Part shown: piece by piece, positions 45,518 through 53,770 of the stretch | Layout of the letters: each line of letters begins with the position of its first letter | Position numbering within the stretch: position 1 is the stretch's first letter | Assembly (NCBI GenBank): GCA_963710165.1 | Contig: CAVPYZ010000001.1 | Location: 248,001-312,000 of the forward strand | Length of the DNA: 64,000 nt | Origin: JACKIP01 sp963710165 | Lineage (GTDB): Bacteria; Pseudomonadota; Alphaproteobacteria; Micavibrionales; Micavibrionaceae | Reading direction: 5' to 3' | The notes under the pieces: generated by a model | The model's input: only the letters and a program-made list of their open reading frames with translations | Database searches by the model: none | What the model was told of the DNA's origin: nothing | Program-made: the position numbers and the translations under genes

Positions 45518-46063
45518 TATTTCTTCTTCCCTTCTTTACGTAGGATATATTCACCTTCGTAGCGTACACCCTTACCTTTGTAAGGCTCTGGCGGACGGAA
45601 ACGTTTAATTTCTGCTGCAACCTGACCAACTTTTTGCTTATCTATGCCGGTTACAGTAATTTTGGTTTGGTTCTCAACTTCCAACTTAATACCTTCTGGA
45701 GGATTATAGACAACATCATGTGAAAACCCGAGAGCAAGTTTAATACCTTGCCCCTGTGGCTGTGCACGATAACCAACACCGTGCAATTCTAAAACTTTTT
45801 TATATCCGTTGGTAACACCTTCGGCCATAGACTTCGGTTAAGCGCTTCATCGTTGGATAAAGTTTCTTAGCCTGAATGGAGTTAGAACGAGGCTTAAAGC
45901 TAATGACTTTTTTACCTTCTTCTTCTCTCGCTTCTATAGACACATCATCATGTGCGCGAAGTTCCAAGTTGCCAAGCTTCCCGGAAACTTTGATGTTCTG
46001 TCCTGAAACGTCAATTGTAACGCCGTCTGGTACGATCATCGGATGTTTTGCAATACGTGACAT
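45517..46063 (-). pseudogene. rplF: 50S ribosomal protein L6, frame interrupted
   Basis: The region encodes all of L6 but in two frames. The first part (from ATG 46063, SRIAKHPMIVPDGV) matches L6 up to AKKLYPTMKRLTEV; then an extra base at about 45829 shifts the frame. The second part resumes exactly at MAEGVTNGYKKVLELHGVGYRA and runs to GEYILRKEGKKK. Joined, it is about 181 residues with no missing residue at the junction. L6 is essential, so either this is a base-call error, or the two fragments assemble, or the ribosome shifts frame. I see no slippery sequence and no Shine-Dalgarno before the second ATG. Confidence 0.88.
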
Positions 46064-46072
46064 AATAGTTCC

Positions 46073-46471
46073 TTAAAATACTCTACAAATTGCTTCGCCG
46101 CCGACATTTTGCTGACGGGCATTAAAATCAGTCATAACACCTTTTGGTGTTGAAATCACAACTACGCCAAGACCATTCATAACAGTAGGGATCTCACCAG
46201 ATCCAAAATATTGACGACGACCAGGCTTAGAAAGACGGCTCATTTCTTTGATAGCGCCTTCGCCATCAATATATTTCAGCTCAATTTCAATGTTTTTTCT
46301 GTTATTTTCAATATCTACTACTTTATAACCGCGGATAAAGCCTTCTTCTTGAAACACATCCAGTATATTCACCTTATGTGTTGACCAAGGGCAAAGAACC
46401 TTCTTATGCGCCGCATGCTGTCCATTACGGATGCGTGCGATCATATCAGCGATTGGGTCATTCATACTCAT
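46073..46471 (-). CDS. rpsH: 30S ribosomal protein S8
   Basis: 132 residues with DPIADMIARIRNGQ and the C-terminal GGEAICRVF. Central 16S-rRNA binder and, in E. coli, repressor of the spc operon. Normal length and frame. Confidence 0.97.
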   Translation of the reverse strand: MSMNDPIADMIARIRNGQHAAHKKVLCPWSTHKVNILDVFQEEGFIRGYKVVDIENNRKNIEIELKYIDGEGAIKEMSRLSKPGRRQYFGSGEIPTVMNGLGVVVISTPKGVMTDFNARQQNVGGEAICRVF

Positions 46472-46492
46472 AATTTTATCCTCTATAAACCT

Positions 46493-46798
46493 TTACCAAC
46501 TCGACTTGACAACGCCAGGTAATTCACCTTTGGATGCCAATTCACGAACCATGTTACGGCTTAAATTAAATTTTCTATGGAAGCCACGTGGACGACCTGT
46601 TAATGCACATCTGTTACGCATTCTATTTGCAGCGCCATTACGCGGCAAATCAGCAAGATCTAAAACAGCCTGAAAACGCTCTTCAGGAGAGTTTTCACGA
46701 TTTTTGATGATAGCTTTTAATGCCGCACGTTTTTCTGCGTATTTATCAACCATTTTGGCGCGCTTTTTATCACGTTCTATCATAGAGACTTTAGCCAT
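46493..46798 (-). CDS. rpsN: 30S ribosomal protein S14
   Basis: 101 residues, the long zinc-free form: no CxxC pairs, ends with the conserved FNLSRNMVRELASKGELPGV and KSSW. Assembles into the 30S head. Confidence 0.97.
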   Translation of the reverse strand: MAKVSMIERDKKRAKMVDKYAEKRAALKAIIKNRENSPEERFQAVLDLADLPRNGAANRMRNRCALTGRPRGFHRKFNLSRNMVRELASKGELPGVVKSSW

Positions 46799-46804
46799 AT
46801 GTGC

Positions 46805-47362
46805 TTATCCTTCTTGATTATTATCTTTGAAAGGAAACTTAAGATGTTTCAGAAGTTCCTTTGCCTCATTATCATTTTTTGCTGTTGTACAAACAATTAT
46901 GTCCATACCACGCACTTTGTTCACTTTATCGTAATTAATTTCCGGAAATATAATATGCTCTGTAATACCCATTGCATAATTTCCATTACCATCGAAACTT
47001 TTACCGTTAATACCACGAAAGTCGCGAATACGTGGCATTGCAATTGTAATCAAACGATCTAAAAATTCATACATACGATTGCCACGTAAAGTTACTTTAC
47101 AGCCAATATTCATTCCATCACGAATTTTAAAAGAGGCATTAGATTTACGCGCCTTTGTTATAACGGACTTCTGACCAGCAATTAAGGTCATAGCATCAAC
47201 AGCTTCATTTAAAAGACCACGATCATTAGAGGCATCACCGCACCCCATATTCAAAACAATCTTATCTAGCTTTGGAACCTGATGCGGGTTAGTAAACCCA
47301 AAAGCCTTGTTCAAAGCCGGAATAATATTTTTTTCGTATTCTTCCTGTAAACGTGGTTTCAT
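46805..47362 (-). CDS. rplE: 50S ribosomal protein L5
   Basis: 185 residues with VPKLDKIVLNMGCGDA, SNASFKIRDGMNIGCKVTLRG and MGITEHIIFPEINYDKV. Anchors 5S rRNA and contacts the P-site tRNA. Confidence 0.97.
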   Translation of the reverse strand: MKPRLQEEYEKNIIPALNKAFGFTNPHQVPKLDKIVLNMGCGDASNDRGLLNEAVDAMTLIAGQKSVITKARKSNASFKIRDGMNIGCKVTLRGNRMYEFLDRLITIAMPRIRDFRGINGKSFDGNGNYAMGITEHIIFPEINYDKVNKVRGMDIIVCTTAKNDNEAKELLKHLKFPFKDNNQEG

Positions 47363-47374
47363 TTTAAATTATCC

Positions 47375-47698
47375 TTATTCTACTGTATCGCCGGATTTAC
47401 GCGCAACACGTACTTTTTTACCGCTTTTTAGGGTTGTATAACCGACACGACTTGCATCACCAGACTTTGGATCAGCTAAAGCAATGTTGGATACATGTAT
47501 TGAAGCTTCCTTTTTTTCAATACCGCCCTGACTTGTTTGTGACTGTTTATTATGTTTGGTCATCATATTGATACCCTGAACGATAACGCGAGACTTACTT
47601 GGCATCGTTTTTAAAACTTCGCCTTTTGATCCCTTGTCTTTACCAGCCAATACGACAACTTGATCGCCTTTTTTAATTTTTAACTTTTGTGCTGTCAT
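47375..47698 (-). CDS. rplX: 50S ribosomal protein L24
   Basis: 107 residues with the KOW motif KIKKGDQVVVLAGKDKGSKGEVL and the later IHVSNIALADPKSGDA. Initiates large-subunit assembly. Confidence 0.97.
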   Translation of the reverse strand: MTAQKLKIKKGDQVVVLAGKDKGSKGEVLKTMPSKSRVIVQGINMMTKHNKQSQTSQGGIEKKEASIHVSNIALADPKSGDASRVGYTTLKSGKKVRVARKSGDTVE

Positions 47699-47699
47699 T

Positions 47700-48068
47700 T
47701 TAGAGCACCTCCCCAGCTAGTGAGATAATTTTCATGTAACCTTTGCCGCGAAGCTCGCGCGTAACAGGGCCAAAAATACGCGTACCGATAGGCTCGCCGT
47801 TATTATTAATTAATACGCAAGCGTTTTTATCGAAGCGAATTTTCTCACCATATCCACGCTTTAAACCAAAAGCTGAGCGAACAATAACTGCTTTATGAAC
47901 CGCACCTTTTTTAACTTTACCACGCGGAATTGCGTCTTTCACAGATACAACAACAATGTCACCAACATTGGCTGTACGGCGGTGTGAACCACCAAGGACT
48001 TTGATACACTGAACGCGTTTAGCACCAGAATTATCAGCGACCTCCATATTTGATTGCATCTGAATCAT
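47700..48068 (-). CDS. rplN: 50S ribosomal protein L14
   Basis: 122 residues, the invariant length. MIQMQSNMEVADNSGAKRV, the conserved GRVKKGAVHKAVIVRS-like stretch (here GKVKKGAVHKAVIV) and the ending KIISLAGEVL. Contacts 16S rRNA at a bridge. Confidence 0.97.
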   Translation of the reverse strand: MIQMQSNMEVADNSGAKRVQCIKVLGGSHRRTANVGDIVVVSVKDAIPRGKVKKGAVHKAVIVRSAFGLKRGYGEKIRFDKNACVLINNNGEPIGTRIFGPVTRELRGKGYMKIISLAGEVL

Positions 48069-48071
48069 AGC

Positions 48072-48425
48072 TTATGCTTTCTTCTTACTATCTTTTGTTT
48101 CTTTAGCTTTCGGCTTCGCTGATTTTTTAGGTTCAGATTTAGCCTTAGGCTCCGCTTTTTTTGTTACTGTTTTTTTAGGAGTTTCTGTTTGCTCTCCACC
48201 TGTTATAACAGTCCACGTCTTACGCTTTGATATTGGACGACATTCTTGAATTTGAACAACAGCCCCTTCTTTAATCGCGTTATGCTCATCATGTGCAGCA
48301 TACTTATCAGTACGCTTAATATATTTTTTATAAACAGGGTGCATGTAACGACGTTCAACAAGAACTGTTATAGTCTTGTCTTGTTTGTCACTTACTACCT
48401 TACCTTCAAGTATGCGTTTTGGCAT
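48072..48425 (-). CDS. rpsQ: 30S ribosomal protein S17 with Lys/Ala-rich tail
   Basis: 117 residues. The first ~80 are a normal S17 (RILEGKVVSDKQDKTITVLVERR, HPVYKKYIKRTDKYAAHDE and RPISKRKTW). The last ~35 are Lys, Ala, Glu, Pro, Ser and Thr only, basic overall. The tail is unusual for this family, which usually ends near residue 80-90. Confidence 0.94.
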   Translation of the reverse strand: MPKRILEGKVVSDKQDKTITVLVERRYMHPVYKKYIKRTDKYAAHDEHNAIKEGAVVQIQECRPISKRKTWTVITGGEQTETPKKTVTKKAEPKAKSEPKKSAKPKAKETKDSKKKA

Positions 48426-48436
48426 CTTATATATCC

Positions 48437-48643
48437 TTATGCTTTCTTCGTGCTTTGCGTCGCTGTTTTTACTCGCGCAATCGAGCGGCGAATTTTACGC
48501 ATTTTTGACGTATTGTCAAGTGTTCCATTTGCCTTTTCAAAGCGCATATTATATTGCTCTTTGCGCAGGTCGAGGAGTAACTTATTAAGCTCATCCTGTG
48601 ATTTACCTTTAAGGTCTTCAAATTTCTTAACTGGCTCAGCCAT
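48437..48643 (-). CDS. rpmC: 50S ribosomal protein L29
   Basis: 68 residues; LKGKSQDELNKLLLDLRKEQYNMRF is diagnostic. Three possible starts (TTG, ATG, ATG) follow the AGGAG; the last ATG at 48643 has the best 6-nt spacing and gives MAEPVKKFEDL. L29 lies at the tunnel exit, near the SRP and trigger-factor site. Confidence 0.95.
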   Translation of the reverse strand: MAEPVKKFEDLKGKSQDELNKLLLDLRKEQYNMRFEKANGTLDNTSKMRKIRRSIARVKTATQSTKKA

Positions 48644-48656
48644 CATCAACTCCTAT

Positions 48657-49070
48657 TTACGCGCCGACGCGTTTTACAAATTTTGTTTTAATCGGCAACT
48701 TGGCCGCTGCAAGATCCAAAGCTTCACGTGCTAAATTCTCGTTAACGCCTTCCATTTCGAACATAATGCGACCGGGCTTAACTTTTGCTGCCCAAAATTC
48801 AACAGATCCCTTACCTTTACCTTGACGAACTTCAAGAGGCTTCTTTGTAACAGGCACATCAGGAAAAATACGTATCCAAACCTTACCTTGACGCTTAATA
48901 TGGCGCGTCATCGCACGACGTGCCGCCTCAATCTGACGAGCAGTAATACGATCCGGCTCTAAAGCTTTTAAACCATAAGATCCGAAGTTAAGATCAGTTC
49001 CACCTTTAGCATTCCCGTGAATGCGTCCTTTGAACTGTTTTCTATATTTTGTACGCTTAGGTAGTAACAT
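48657..49070 (-). CDS. rplP: 50S ribosomal protein L16
   Basis: 137 residues with MLLPKRTKYRKQFKGRIHG, ARRAMTRHIKRQGKVWIRIFPD and KTKFVKRVGA-like ending. Sits at the A-site base. Normal length. Confidence 0.97.
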   Translation of the reverse strand: MLLPKRTKYRKQFKGRIHGNAKGGTDLNFGSYGLKALEPDRITARQIEAARRAMTRHIKRQGKVWIRIFPDVPVTKKPLEVRQGKGKGSVEFWAAKVKPGRIMFEMEGVNENLAREALDLAAAKLPIKTKFVKRVGA

Positions 49071-49100
49071 TTTATTGTCCTAAATCTTCCAAAGTTTCTT

Positions 49101-49835
49101 TTATTTATTCGGTCTGTTATTCGGTCTTTGACCTTGTGGACGACCCTGAGGTCTGCCACCACCACCTTGTTGAGCGGCATTCATACGTTCTTCATGTGCT
49201 TGCGGGTTATGCTCCATAACATCGCCTTTATAAATCCAGACTTTCACGCCAATAATTCCATACGTCGTCAATGCTTCAGAAAAGCCATAATCAACGTCTG
49301 CACGTAAAGTATGAAGAGGAACGCGACCTTCGCGGTACCATTCCGTACGCGCAATGTCCGCGCCGCCAAGGCGACCAGAAACATTAATACGAATACCTTG
49401 CGCGCCCATTCGAAGAGCCGATTGAACCGCACGCTTCATAGCGCGGCGAAAAGATACACGACGCTCCAATTGCTGACAAACACCTTCGGCAGATAGCTGC
49501 GCGTCAATCTCTGGCTTACGAACTTCAATAATATTTAACGAAACATCACCGCCTGCACGTTCAGATAAATCACGACGAAGCTTTTCTATATCTGCGCCTT
49601 TTTTACCAATAATAACACCAGGACGCGCTGTATAAATTTTTACAGACGTATTCTTTGCCGCACGTTCGATAATAACGTTACTAATGCCGGCAGGCTTAAG
49701 CTTATCTTTGATGTATTCACGCAGCTTAAGATCTGCAACCAATTTCTCAGAATAATCTTTCTTAGAAAACCAGCGACTATCCCATGTGCGGTTGATACCG
49801 ACGCGTATTCCGATTGGATTAATTTTCTGTCCCAT
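49101..49835 (-). CDS. rpsC: 30S ribosomal protein S3
   Basis: 244 residues. MGQKINPIGIRVGINRTWDS, KH domain with VIIGKKGADIEKLR, and the C-terminal RLGGADIARTEWYREGRVPLHT. It ends with a ~25-residue Gly/Arg/Gln/Pro/Asn tail (QGGGGRPQGRPQGQ) longer than in E. coli. S3 forms the mRNA entry gate. Confidence 0.97.
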   Translation of the reverse strand: MGQKINPIGIRVGINRTWDSRWFSKKDYSEKLVADLKLREYIKDKLKPAGISNVIIERAAKNTSVKIYTARPGVIIGKKGADIEKLRRDLSERAGGDVSLNIIEVRKPEIDAQLSAEGVCQQLERRVSFRRAMKRAVQSALRMGAQGIRINVSGRLGGADIARTEWYREGRVPLHTLRADVDYGFSEALTTYGIIGVKVWIYKGDVMEHNPQAHEERMNAAQQGGGGRPQGRPQGQRPNNRPNK

Positions 49836-49838
49836 AAG

Positions 49839-50213
49839 TTATGCGTCCTGTTCTTTTACAATAATTGTCAAATTACTAAAATCTTTCAAAATACGAGTTC
49901 CGCGTCCACGCGCACGTGCACGGAAACGTTTCATGCGTAATGATTTACCAACATATGCTTCAGACACAACCAAACGGTCAACATCTAAACCGTGATTATT
50001 CTCGGCATTTGAAATTGCACTTTCAAGGCATTTGCGCACATCATTTGCAATACGACGATTGCAAAACTCGAGATCTGTCAAAGCACGAGAAGCAACCTTA
50101 CCACGGATCAACTGGGCAACCAGATTGAGTTTTTGTGGTGATGTACGCAAGTTTTTAAGAAAACTGCGCGCTTCATTGTCATTTGTGCGGGTTGCGTTAG
50201 CTGTTTGTCCCAT
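49839..50213 (-). CDS. rplV: 50S ribosomal protein L22
   Basis: 124 residues with RTSPQKLNLVAQLIRGKVASRA and the tunnel-lining loop VGKSLRMKRFRARARGRGTRI. Normal except that it follows rpsS after a 316-nt gap instead of a few bases, so it likely has its own promoter. Confidence 0.96.
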   Translation of the reverse strand: MGQTANATRTNDNEARSFLKNLRTSPQKLNLVAQLIRGKVASRALTDLEFCNRRIANDVRKCLESAISNAENNHGLDVDRLVVSEAYVGKSLRMKRFRARARGRGTRILKDFSNLTIIVKEQDA

Positions 50214-50242
50214 AATTCATTCTTTCTTAACCATCAAAATAA

Positions 50243-50286
50243 AAGCGCCCCAGATCCTGTTAAAGAGATTCTTATAAAAGGCGCTT
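50243..50286 (-). other. Hairpin upstream of rplV
   Basis: AAGCGCC (50243-50249) and GGCGCTT (50280-50286) pair perfectly, with a 30-nt internal segment. On the transcribed strand the second arm is followed by TTATTTTG, so it could act as a terminator or attenuator in the rplV leader. Confidence 0.5.
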
Positions 50287-50339
50287 AAAAACCTTGGTTT
50301 TGCCTCGTGTTAGCCGAGACGTGTTTCCGAAGATGGCTC

Positions 50340-50368
50340 TTTTTACGTGGTTTTATTTTTTTTTGCAA
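50340..50368 (-). promoter_or_regulatory. Candidate rplV promoter in the rpsS-rplV gap
   Basis: On the minus strand TTGCAA (50363-50368), 17-bp spacer, TAAAAA (50340-50345). A perfect GGGAAAAT/ATTTTCCC inverted repeat lies just upstream (about 50369-50386). It follows the rpsS terminator, which supports a restart of transcription. The -10 match is modest. Confidence 0.4.
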
Positions 50369-50478
50369 GGGAAAATTTCATTTTCCCAAGCACTTCTAAT
50401 AAGTTTACGTTTAAATCTTTTTTATCTCTATAAAGCGTGTATTTTATGGCCTTTTTCGTTAAATTTTTTAAAGAAAAA

Positions 50479-50504
50479 ACCCTCCATGTTTAAAAAAGGA
50501 GGGT
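50479..50504 (-). terminator. Intrinsic terminator after rpsS
   Basis: ACCCTCC (50479-50485) pairs with GGAGGGT (50498-50504); on the transcribed strand it is followed by TTTTTTC. It lies 26 nt after the rpsS stop and would end the rplC-rpsS unit. Confidence 0.8.
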
Positions 50505-50529
50505 CTTAGTATTTTTTTATAAATTAATA

Positions 50530-50805
50530 TTATTTTTTAGACTTTTTATCTGCACCATGGCCGTAGTAAGTACGGGTAGGAGCAAATTCACCAAGTTTGT
50601 GACCAATCATGTTATCAGTAACTAAAACGGGTACAAATTTATGACCATTATGAACACCGAATGTAATACCGACAAATTGCGGCAGAATAGTTGAGCGACG
50701 GCTCCATGTTTTTATAACCGTACGTCTACCACCTTCTAAAGTGGCTTCTACTTTTTTTAAAATTGAGCGGTCTACAAAAGGACCTTTCCATACTGAACGT
50801 GACAT
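50530..50805 (-). CDS. rpsS: 30S ribosomal protein S19
   Basis: 91 residues with RSVWKGPFVDRSILKK, TWSRRSTILPQFVGITFGVHNG and KLGEFAPTRTYYGHG. RimM, encoded at 7871, binds S19 during 30S assembly. Last gene before an internal terminator. Confidence 0.97.
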   Translation of the reverse strand: MSRSVWKGPFVDRSILKKVEATLEGGRRTVIKTWSRRSTILPQFVGITFGVHNGHKFVPVLVTDNMIGHKLGEFAPTRTYYGHGADKKSKK

Positions 50806-50824
50806 ATGTTCTTACCTTTCTAAA

Positions 50825-51652
50825 TTATTTCTTCTTACGACGACGAATAATATATTTGTCGGTTGCTTTGTTTTTACGTGTTTTCGCACCTTTTGTAGGT
50901 TTACCCCAAGGCGTTACCGGATGGCGACCTCCTGATGTTTTACCTTCACCACCACCATGTGGGTGATCGACCGGGTTCATAACAACACCACGAACTGTCG
51001 GACGAATACCAAGCCAGCGATTACGTCCCGCTTTACCCTTATTTTCGTTAGAGTGATCAGGATTTGAAACAGCACCAACAGAGGCCATACATGTTCCTAG
51101 AACAATACGTAATTCACCTGATGGCAATTTAATCTGCGAATATCCTTGGTCACGACCAACAAGTTGAGCGTAAGCGCCAGCACTACGTGCCATCTGCGCA
51201 CCTTTACCTGGTTTTAATTCAATATTGTGAATGATTGTTCCGACAGGCATCGCTTTTAGTGGCATAGCATTACCCGGCTTAATATCGGCCTTTTCAGATG
51301 CTATGACTTTGTCACCAGCAGCAAGGCGTTGCGGAGCTAGTATATAAGCTCTCTCGCCGTCAGTATATTCAACCAAAGCAATATATGCAGTGCGGTTTGG
51401 ATCATATTCAATACGTAGAACTGTGCCTTGAACATCAAACTTTGTACGCTTCCAGTCAATAATACGATAGCGTTGCTTGTGACCACCGCCAATGTGGCGT
51501 GTTGTAATACGTCCGGTATTGTTACGGCCACCGGTTCTTTTTTTACCTTCAGTCAAAGATTTCTCAGGCGCCCCTTTATGTAGATCGCTGCGATCAACTG
51601 TAACCAGCTGACGACGTCCGGGGGAGGTGGGGTTATATTTCTTTAATGCCAT
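50825..51652 (-). CDS. rplB: 50S ribosomal protein L2
   Basis: 275 residues with KKYNPTSPGRRQLV, GGRNNTGRITTRHIGGGHKQ and the conserved NPVDHPHGGGEGK containing the histidine near the peptidyl-transferase centre. Normal length. Confidence 0.97.
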   Translation of the reverse strand: MALKKYNPTSPGRRQLVTVDRSDLHKGAPEKSLTEGKKRTGGRNNTGRITTRHIGGGHKQRYRIIDWKRTKFDVQGTVLRIEYDPNRTAYIALVEYTDGERAYILAPQRLAAGDKVIASEKADIKPGNAMPLKAMPVGTIIHNIELKPGKGAQMARSAGAYAQLVGRDQGYSQIKLPSGELRIVLGTCMASVGAVSNPDHSNENKGKAGRNRWLGIRPTVRGVVMNPVDHPHGGGEGKTSGGRHPVTPWGKPTKGAKTRKNKATDKYIIRRRKKK

Positions 51653-51702
51653 TTCTTTTCTCCATTTTCGGCGGAAGCGCCATAAATTTTAAACTTAATT
51701 TT

Positions 51703-52026
51703 TTATTTTACGCCAGTACCAGTATCAATCATTTGACCTTCTTCAAGCGTAATTACAGCTTTTTTAAAGTCTGAACGACGACCAAGAACACCTTTAAAGC
51801 TCTTGTTCTTACCTTTTTGGATAAGCGTATTCACTGCCTTTACTTTTACATCGTACAAGGTTTCAACCGCCGCTTTAATTTGTGGCTTTGTTGAATCTTT
51901 AGATACTTGAAAAGTAACCTGACCATACTCTGATCCTAATGTTGCTTTTTCTGTGATATGAGGGGTGCGAATGACATTATACATCCACTCCGCAATCTCA
52001 ACTTTATCTTTTTTCTTTGCAGCCAT
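51703..52026 (-). CDS. rplW: 50S ribosomal protein L23
   Basis: 107 residues with NVIRTPHITEKAT, AAVETLYDVKVKAVNTLIQKGKNKSFKGVLGRRSD and the KAVITLEEGQ end. Tunnel-exit docking site for trigger factor and Ffh. Its ATG shares a base with the rplD stop. Confidence 0.96.
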   Translation of the reverse strand: MAAKKKDKVEIAEWMYNVIRTPHITEKATLGSEYGQVTFQVSKDSTKPQIKAAVETLYDVKVKAVNTLIQKGKNKSFKGVLGRRSDFKKAVITLEEGQMIDTGTGVK

Positions 52027-52772
52027 TATTTAGTTTCCTTTTTTGTAGCTGTTTTGGCTTTTGCTTTTGAAGGAGAGGCTTTCTCCGCTTTTGCGGCAGG
52101 ACCTCTCTTCGGTGCGGCTCGTTTTTCTTTTTTCTCTGTTTTTGGCGTATCACCATTGAGACGAGATATAATAGTTTCAACCGCGTCTTTTGTCATGATC
52201 AAAACATCGCGACGAAGAATATCATAAACGTTCAATCCTTGTGATGGTAAAACATCAATCTTTGGAATGTTATTTGTTGCGCGTGCGAAATTGGCATCGA
52301 CTTCCGTGCCTACAATAACAAGAGCGCTTTCAATATCCATTTTTTTGAATATGTCAGCCATAGCTTTTGTTTTATGATCTTTAGATTTTGCTTCGTCCAA
52401 AATAATCAATTTTTTATCAAGTGCTTTGACAGACAGAGCGGATCTTAAAGCCGCCTGACGAATTTTTTTAGGTAAGTCGAAAGCGTGCGAGCGTGAGCGT
52501 GGTCCAAATGCCACACCACCTTGGCGATCTTGTGGACGTTTCAAGTCACCAGCACGCGCGCGGCCAGTTCCTTTCTGTGCCCAAGGTTTTTTACCTGTAC
52601 CGGAAACTTCACCACGTGTTTTTGTGTGATGAGTACCAGCTTGACGTTTTGCCAATTGGTAATTAACCATGCGATGCATGATGTCTGAACGGATAGCAGC
52701 TTTAAAAATGTTGTCATCTAGCTCAACATCTCCGGCTTTAGTTCCGCCTAATTTTGTGACTTGCATTTTCAT
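52026..52772 (-). CDS. rplD: 50S ribosomal protein L4 with basic C-terminal tail
   Basis: 248 residues. The normal ~205-residue L4 is present (RQAGTHHTKTRGEVSGTGKKPWAQKGTGRARAGD and the tunnel loop), followed by ~40 residues of Lys, Ala, Pro, Arg, Glu and Thr. E. coli L4 represses its own operon; whether this tail interferes is unknown. Confidence 0.95.
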   Translation of the reverse strand: MKMQVTKLGGTKAGDVELDDNIFKAAIRSDIMHRMVNYQLAKRQAGTHHTKTRGEVSGTGKKPWAQKGTGRARAGDLKRPQDRQGGVAFGPRSRSHAFDLPKKIRQAALRSALSVKALDKKLIILDEAKSKDHKTKAMADIFKKMDIESALVIVGTEVDANFARATNNIPKIDVLPSQGLNVYDILRRDVLIMTKDAVETIISRLNGDTPKTEKKEKRAAPKRGPAAKAEKASPSKAKAKTATKKETK

Positions 52773-52775
52773 AGC

Positions 52776-53654
52776 TTAGTCCTTCTTCTCATCTTTATTA
52801 TTTTCTTTAGCTTCTTTAGCTGTAATATCTGCAGAACCTTCTTTCACTGACGCTTCTGCTTCTGCTTGTGTAACATCATTGTTTCCAATGTTTGTCGCTT
52901 CATCAGCATTAACTTCTTCAGTAGAAGGCGTGCCTTCATTTTGTTCTTTAGTATCTTGCTCTTCAGCCGGAGCAGGTTGAGAGCGTAAACCAGCTGGCAT
53001 TGGAACGCCCTCAGGCGCAGGCTTTTTAACTGCGTCTGAAATCAGAACCCATGCATTTTTACCGCCAGGAACGGCGCCACGAACCAAGATCAGATTATCT
53101 TCTTCATCTATCGCAGCGATTTTCAGATTTTGAATAGTAACGGTTTCATCACCCATGTGACCCGCCATTTTCTTACCTTTAAAAACTTTACCAGGATCCT
53201 GACACTGTCCTGTTGAACCTAGCGCACGGTGAGATACGGAAACACCATGAGAGGCGCGCATACCACCAAAGTTGTGACGTTTCATCGCACCTTGAAAGCC
53301 TTTACCTTTTGATGTGCTTTGGCAATCAACAAATTGACCAACGATGAAGTGGTTTGCACCAATTTCAGCGCCCAGATCAACTGTATTGGCAGCATCAATA
53401 CGAAATTCAGCTAGTTTTTTCTTTGGCTCGACCTTTGCTTTGGCAAAGTGACCACGATTGGCTTTAGAGACACGATTAACTTTTGCTTTGCCAACACCTA
53501 GCTGCAGAGCATTATATCCGTCTTTTTCTTCAGTACGAATAGCTGTGACTTGGCAATTATCAACTTTGAGAACAGTTACCGGAATTTGCTTTCCATCTTC
53601 CAAATCGAAGATACGTGTCATTCCGGCTTTTTGTGCGATTAATCCTGTACGCAT
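52776..53654 (-). CDS. rplC: 50S ribosomal protein L3 with acidic C-terminal extension
   Basis: 292 residues. L3 proper (about 1-215) has FVDCQSTSKGKGFQGAMKRHNFGG, SHRALGSTGQCQDPGKVFKGKKMAGHMG and the NLILVRGAVPG end. A further ~75 residues are almost entirely Glu, Ala, Thr, Asn, Asp and Lys, with net negative charge. First gene of the rplC-rpsS unit, with its own promoter. L3 initiates 50S assembly near the peptidyl-transferase centre. Confidence 0.95.
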   Translation of the reverse strand: MRTGLIAQKAGMTRIFDLEDGKQIPVTVLKVDNCQVTAIRTEEKDGYNALQLGVGKAKVNRVSKANRGHFAKAKVEPKKKLAEFRIDAANTVDLGAEIGANHFIVGQFVDCQSTSKGKGFQGAMKRHNFGGMRASHGVSVSHRALGSTGQCQDPGKVFKGKKMAGHMGDETVTIQNLKIAAIDEEDNLILVRGAVPGGKNAWVLISDAVKKPAPEGVPMPAGLRSQPAPAEEQDTKEQNEGTPSTEEVNADEATNIGNNDVTQAEAEASVKEGSADITAKEAKENNKDEKKD

Positions 53655-53723
53655 ATTTTATTTTCCTTCATTGGTCCGGAGATACTTATTGTAAAACAGG
53701 ACATAAATTATCATTTGTAGCGC

Positions 53724-53752
53724 TTTATACTCAACTGAGTTCCTAAGAGCAA
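53724..53752 (-). promoter_or_regulatory. Candidate rplC promoter
   Basis: On the minus strand TTGCTC (53747-53752), 17-bp spacer, TATAAA (53724-53729), in the 116-nt gap between rpsJ and rplC. This would restart or boost transcription after rpsJ. Confidence 0.5.
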
Positions 53753-53770
53753 GAGGTTTTTTGTAATAGC

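Noticed and set aside
45828..45829. Programmed frameshifting at the rplF break
   Set aside because: The bases GTCTATGG carry no slippery heptamer or stop codon in the usual prfB-like layout; kept only as one option in the rplF finding, not called as a recoding site.
50294..50509. 71-residue plus-strand frame in the rpsS-rplV gap
   Set aside because: It is antisense to the structured leader, lacks a ribosome-binding site and reads as hydrophobic noise across the hairpins.
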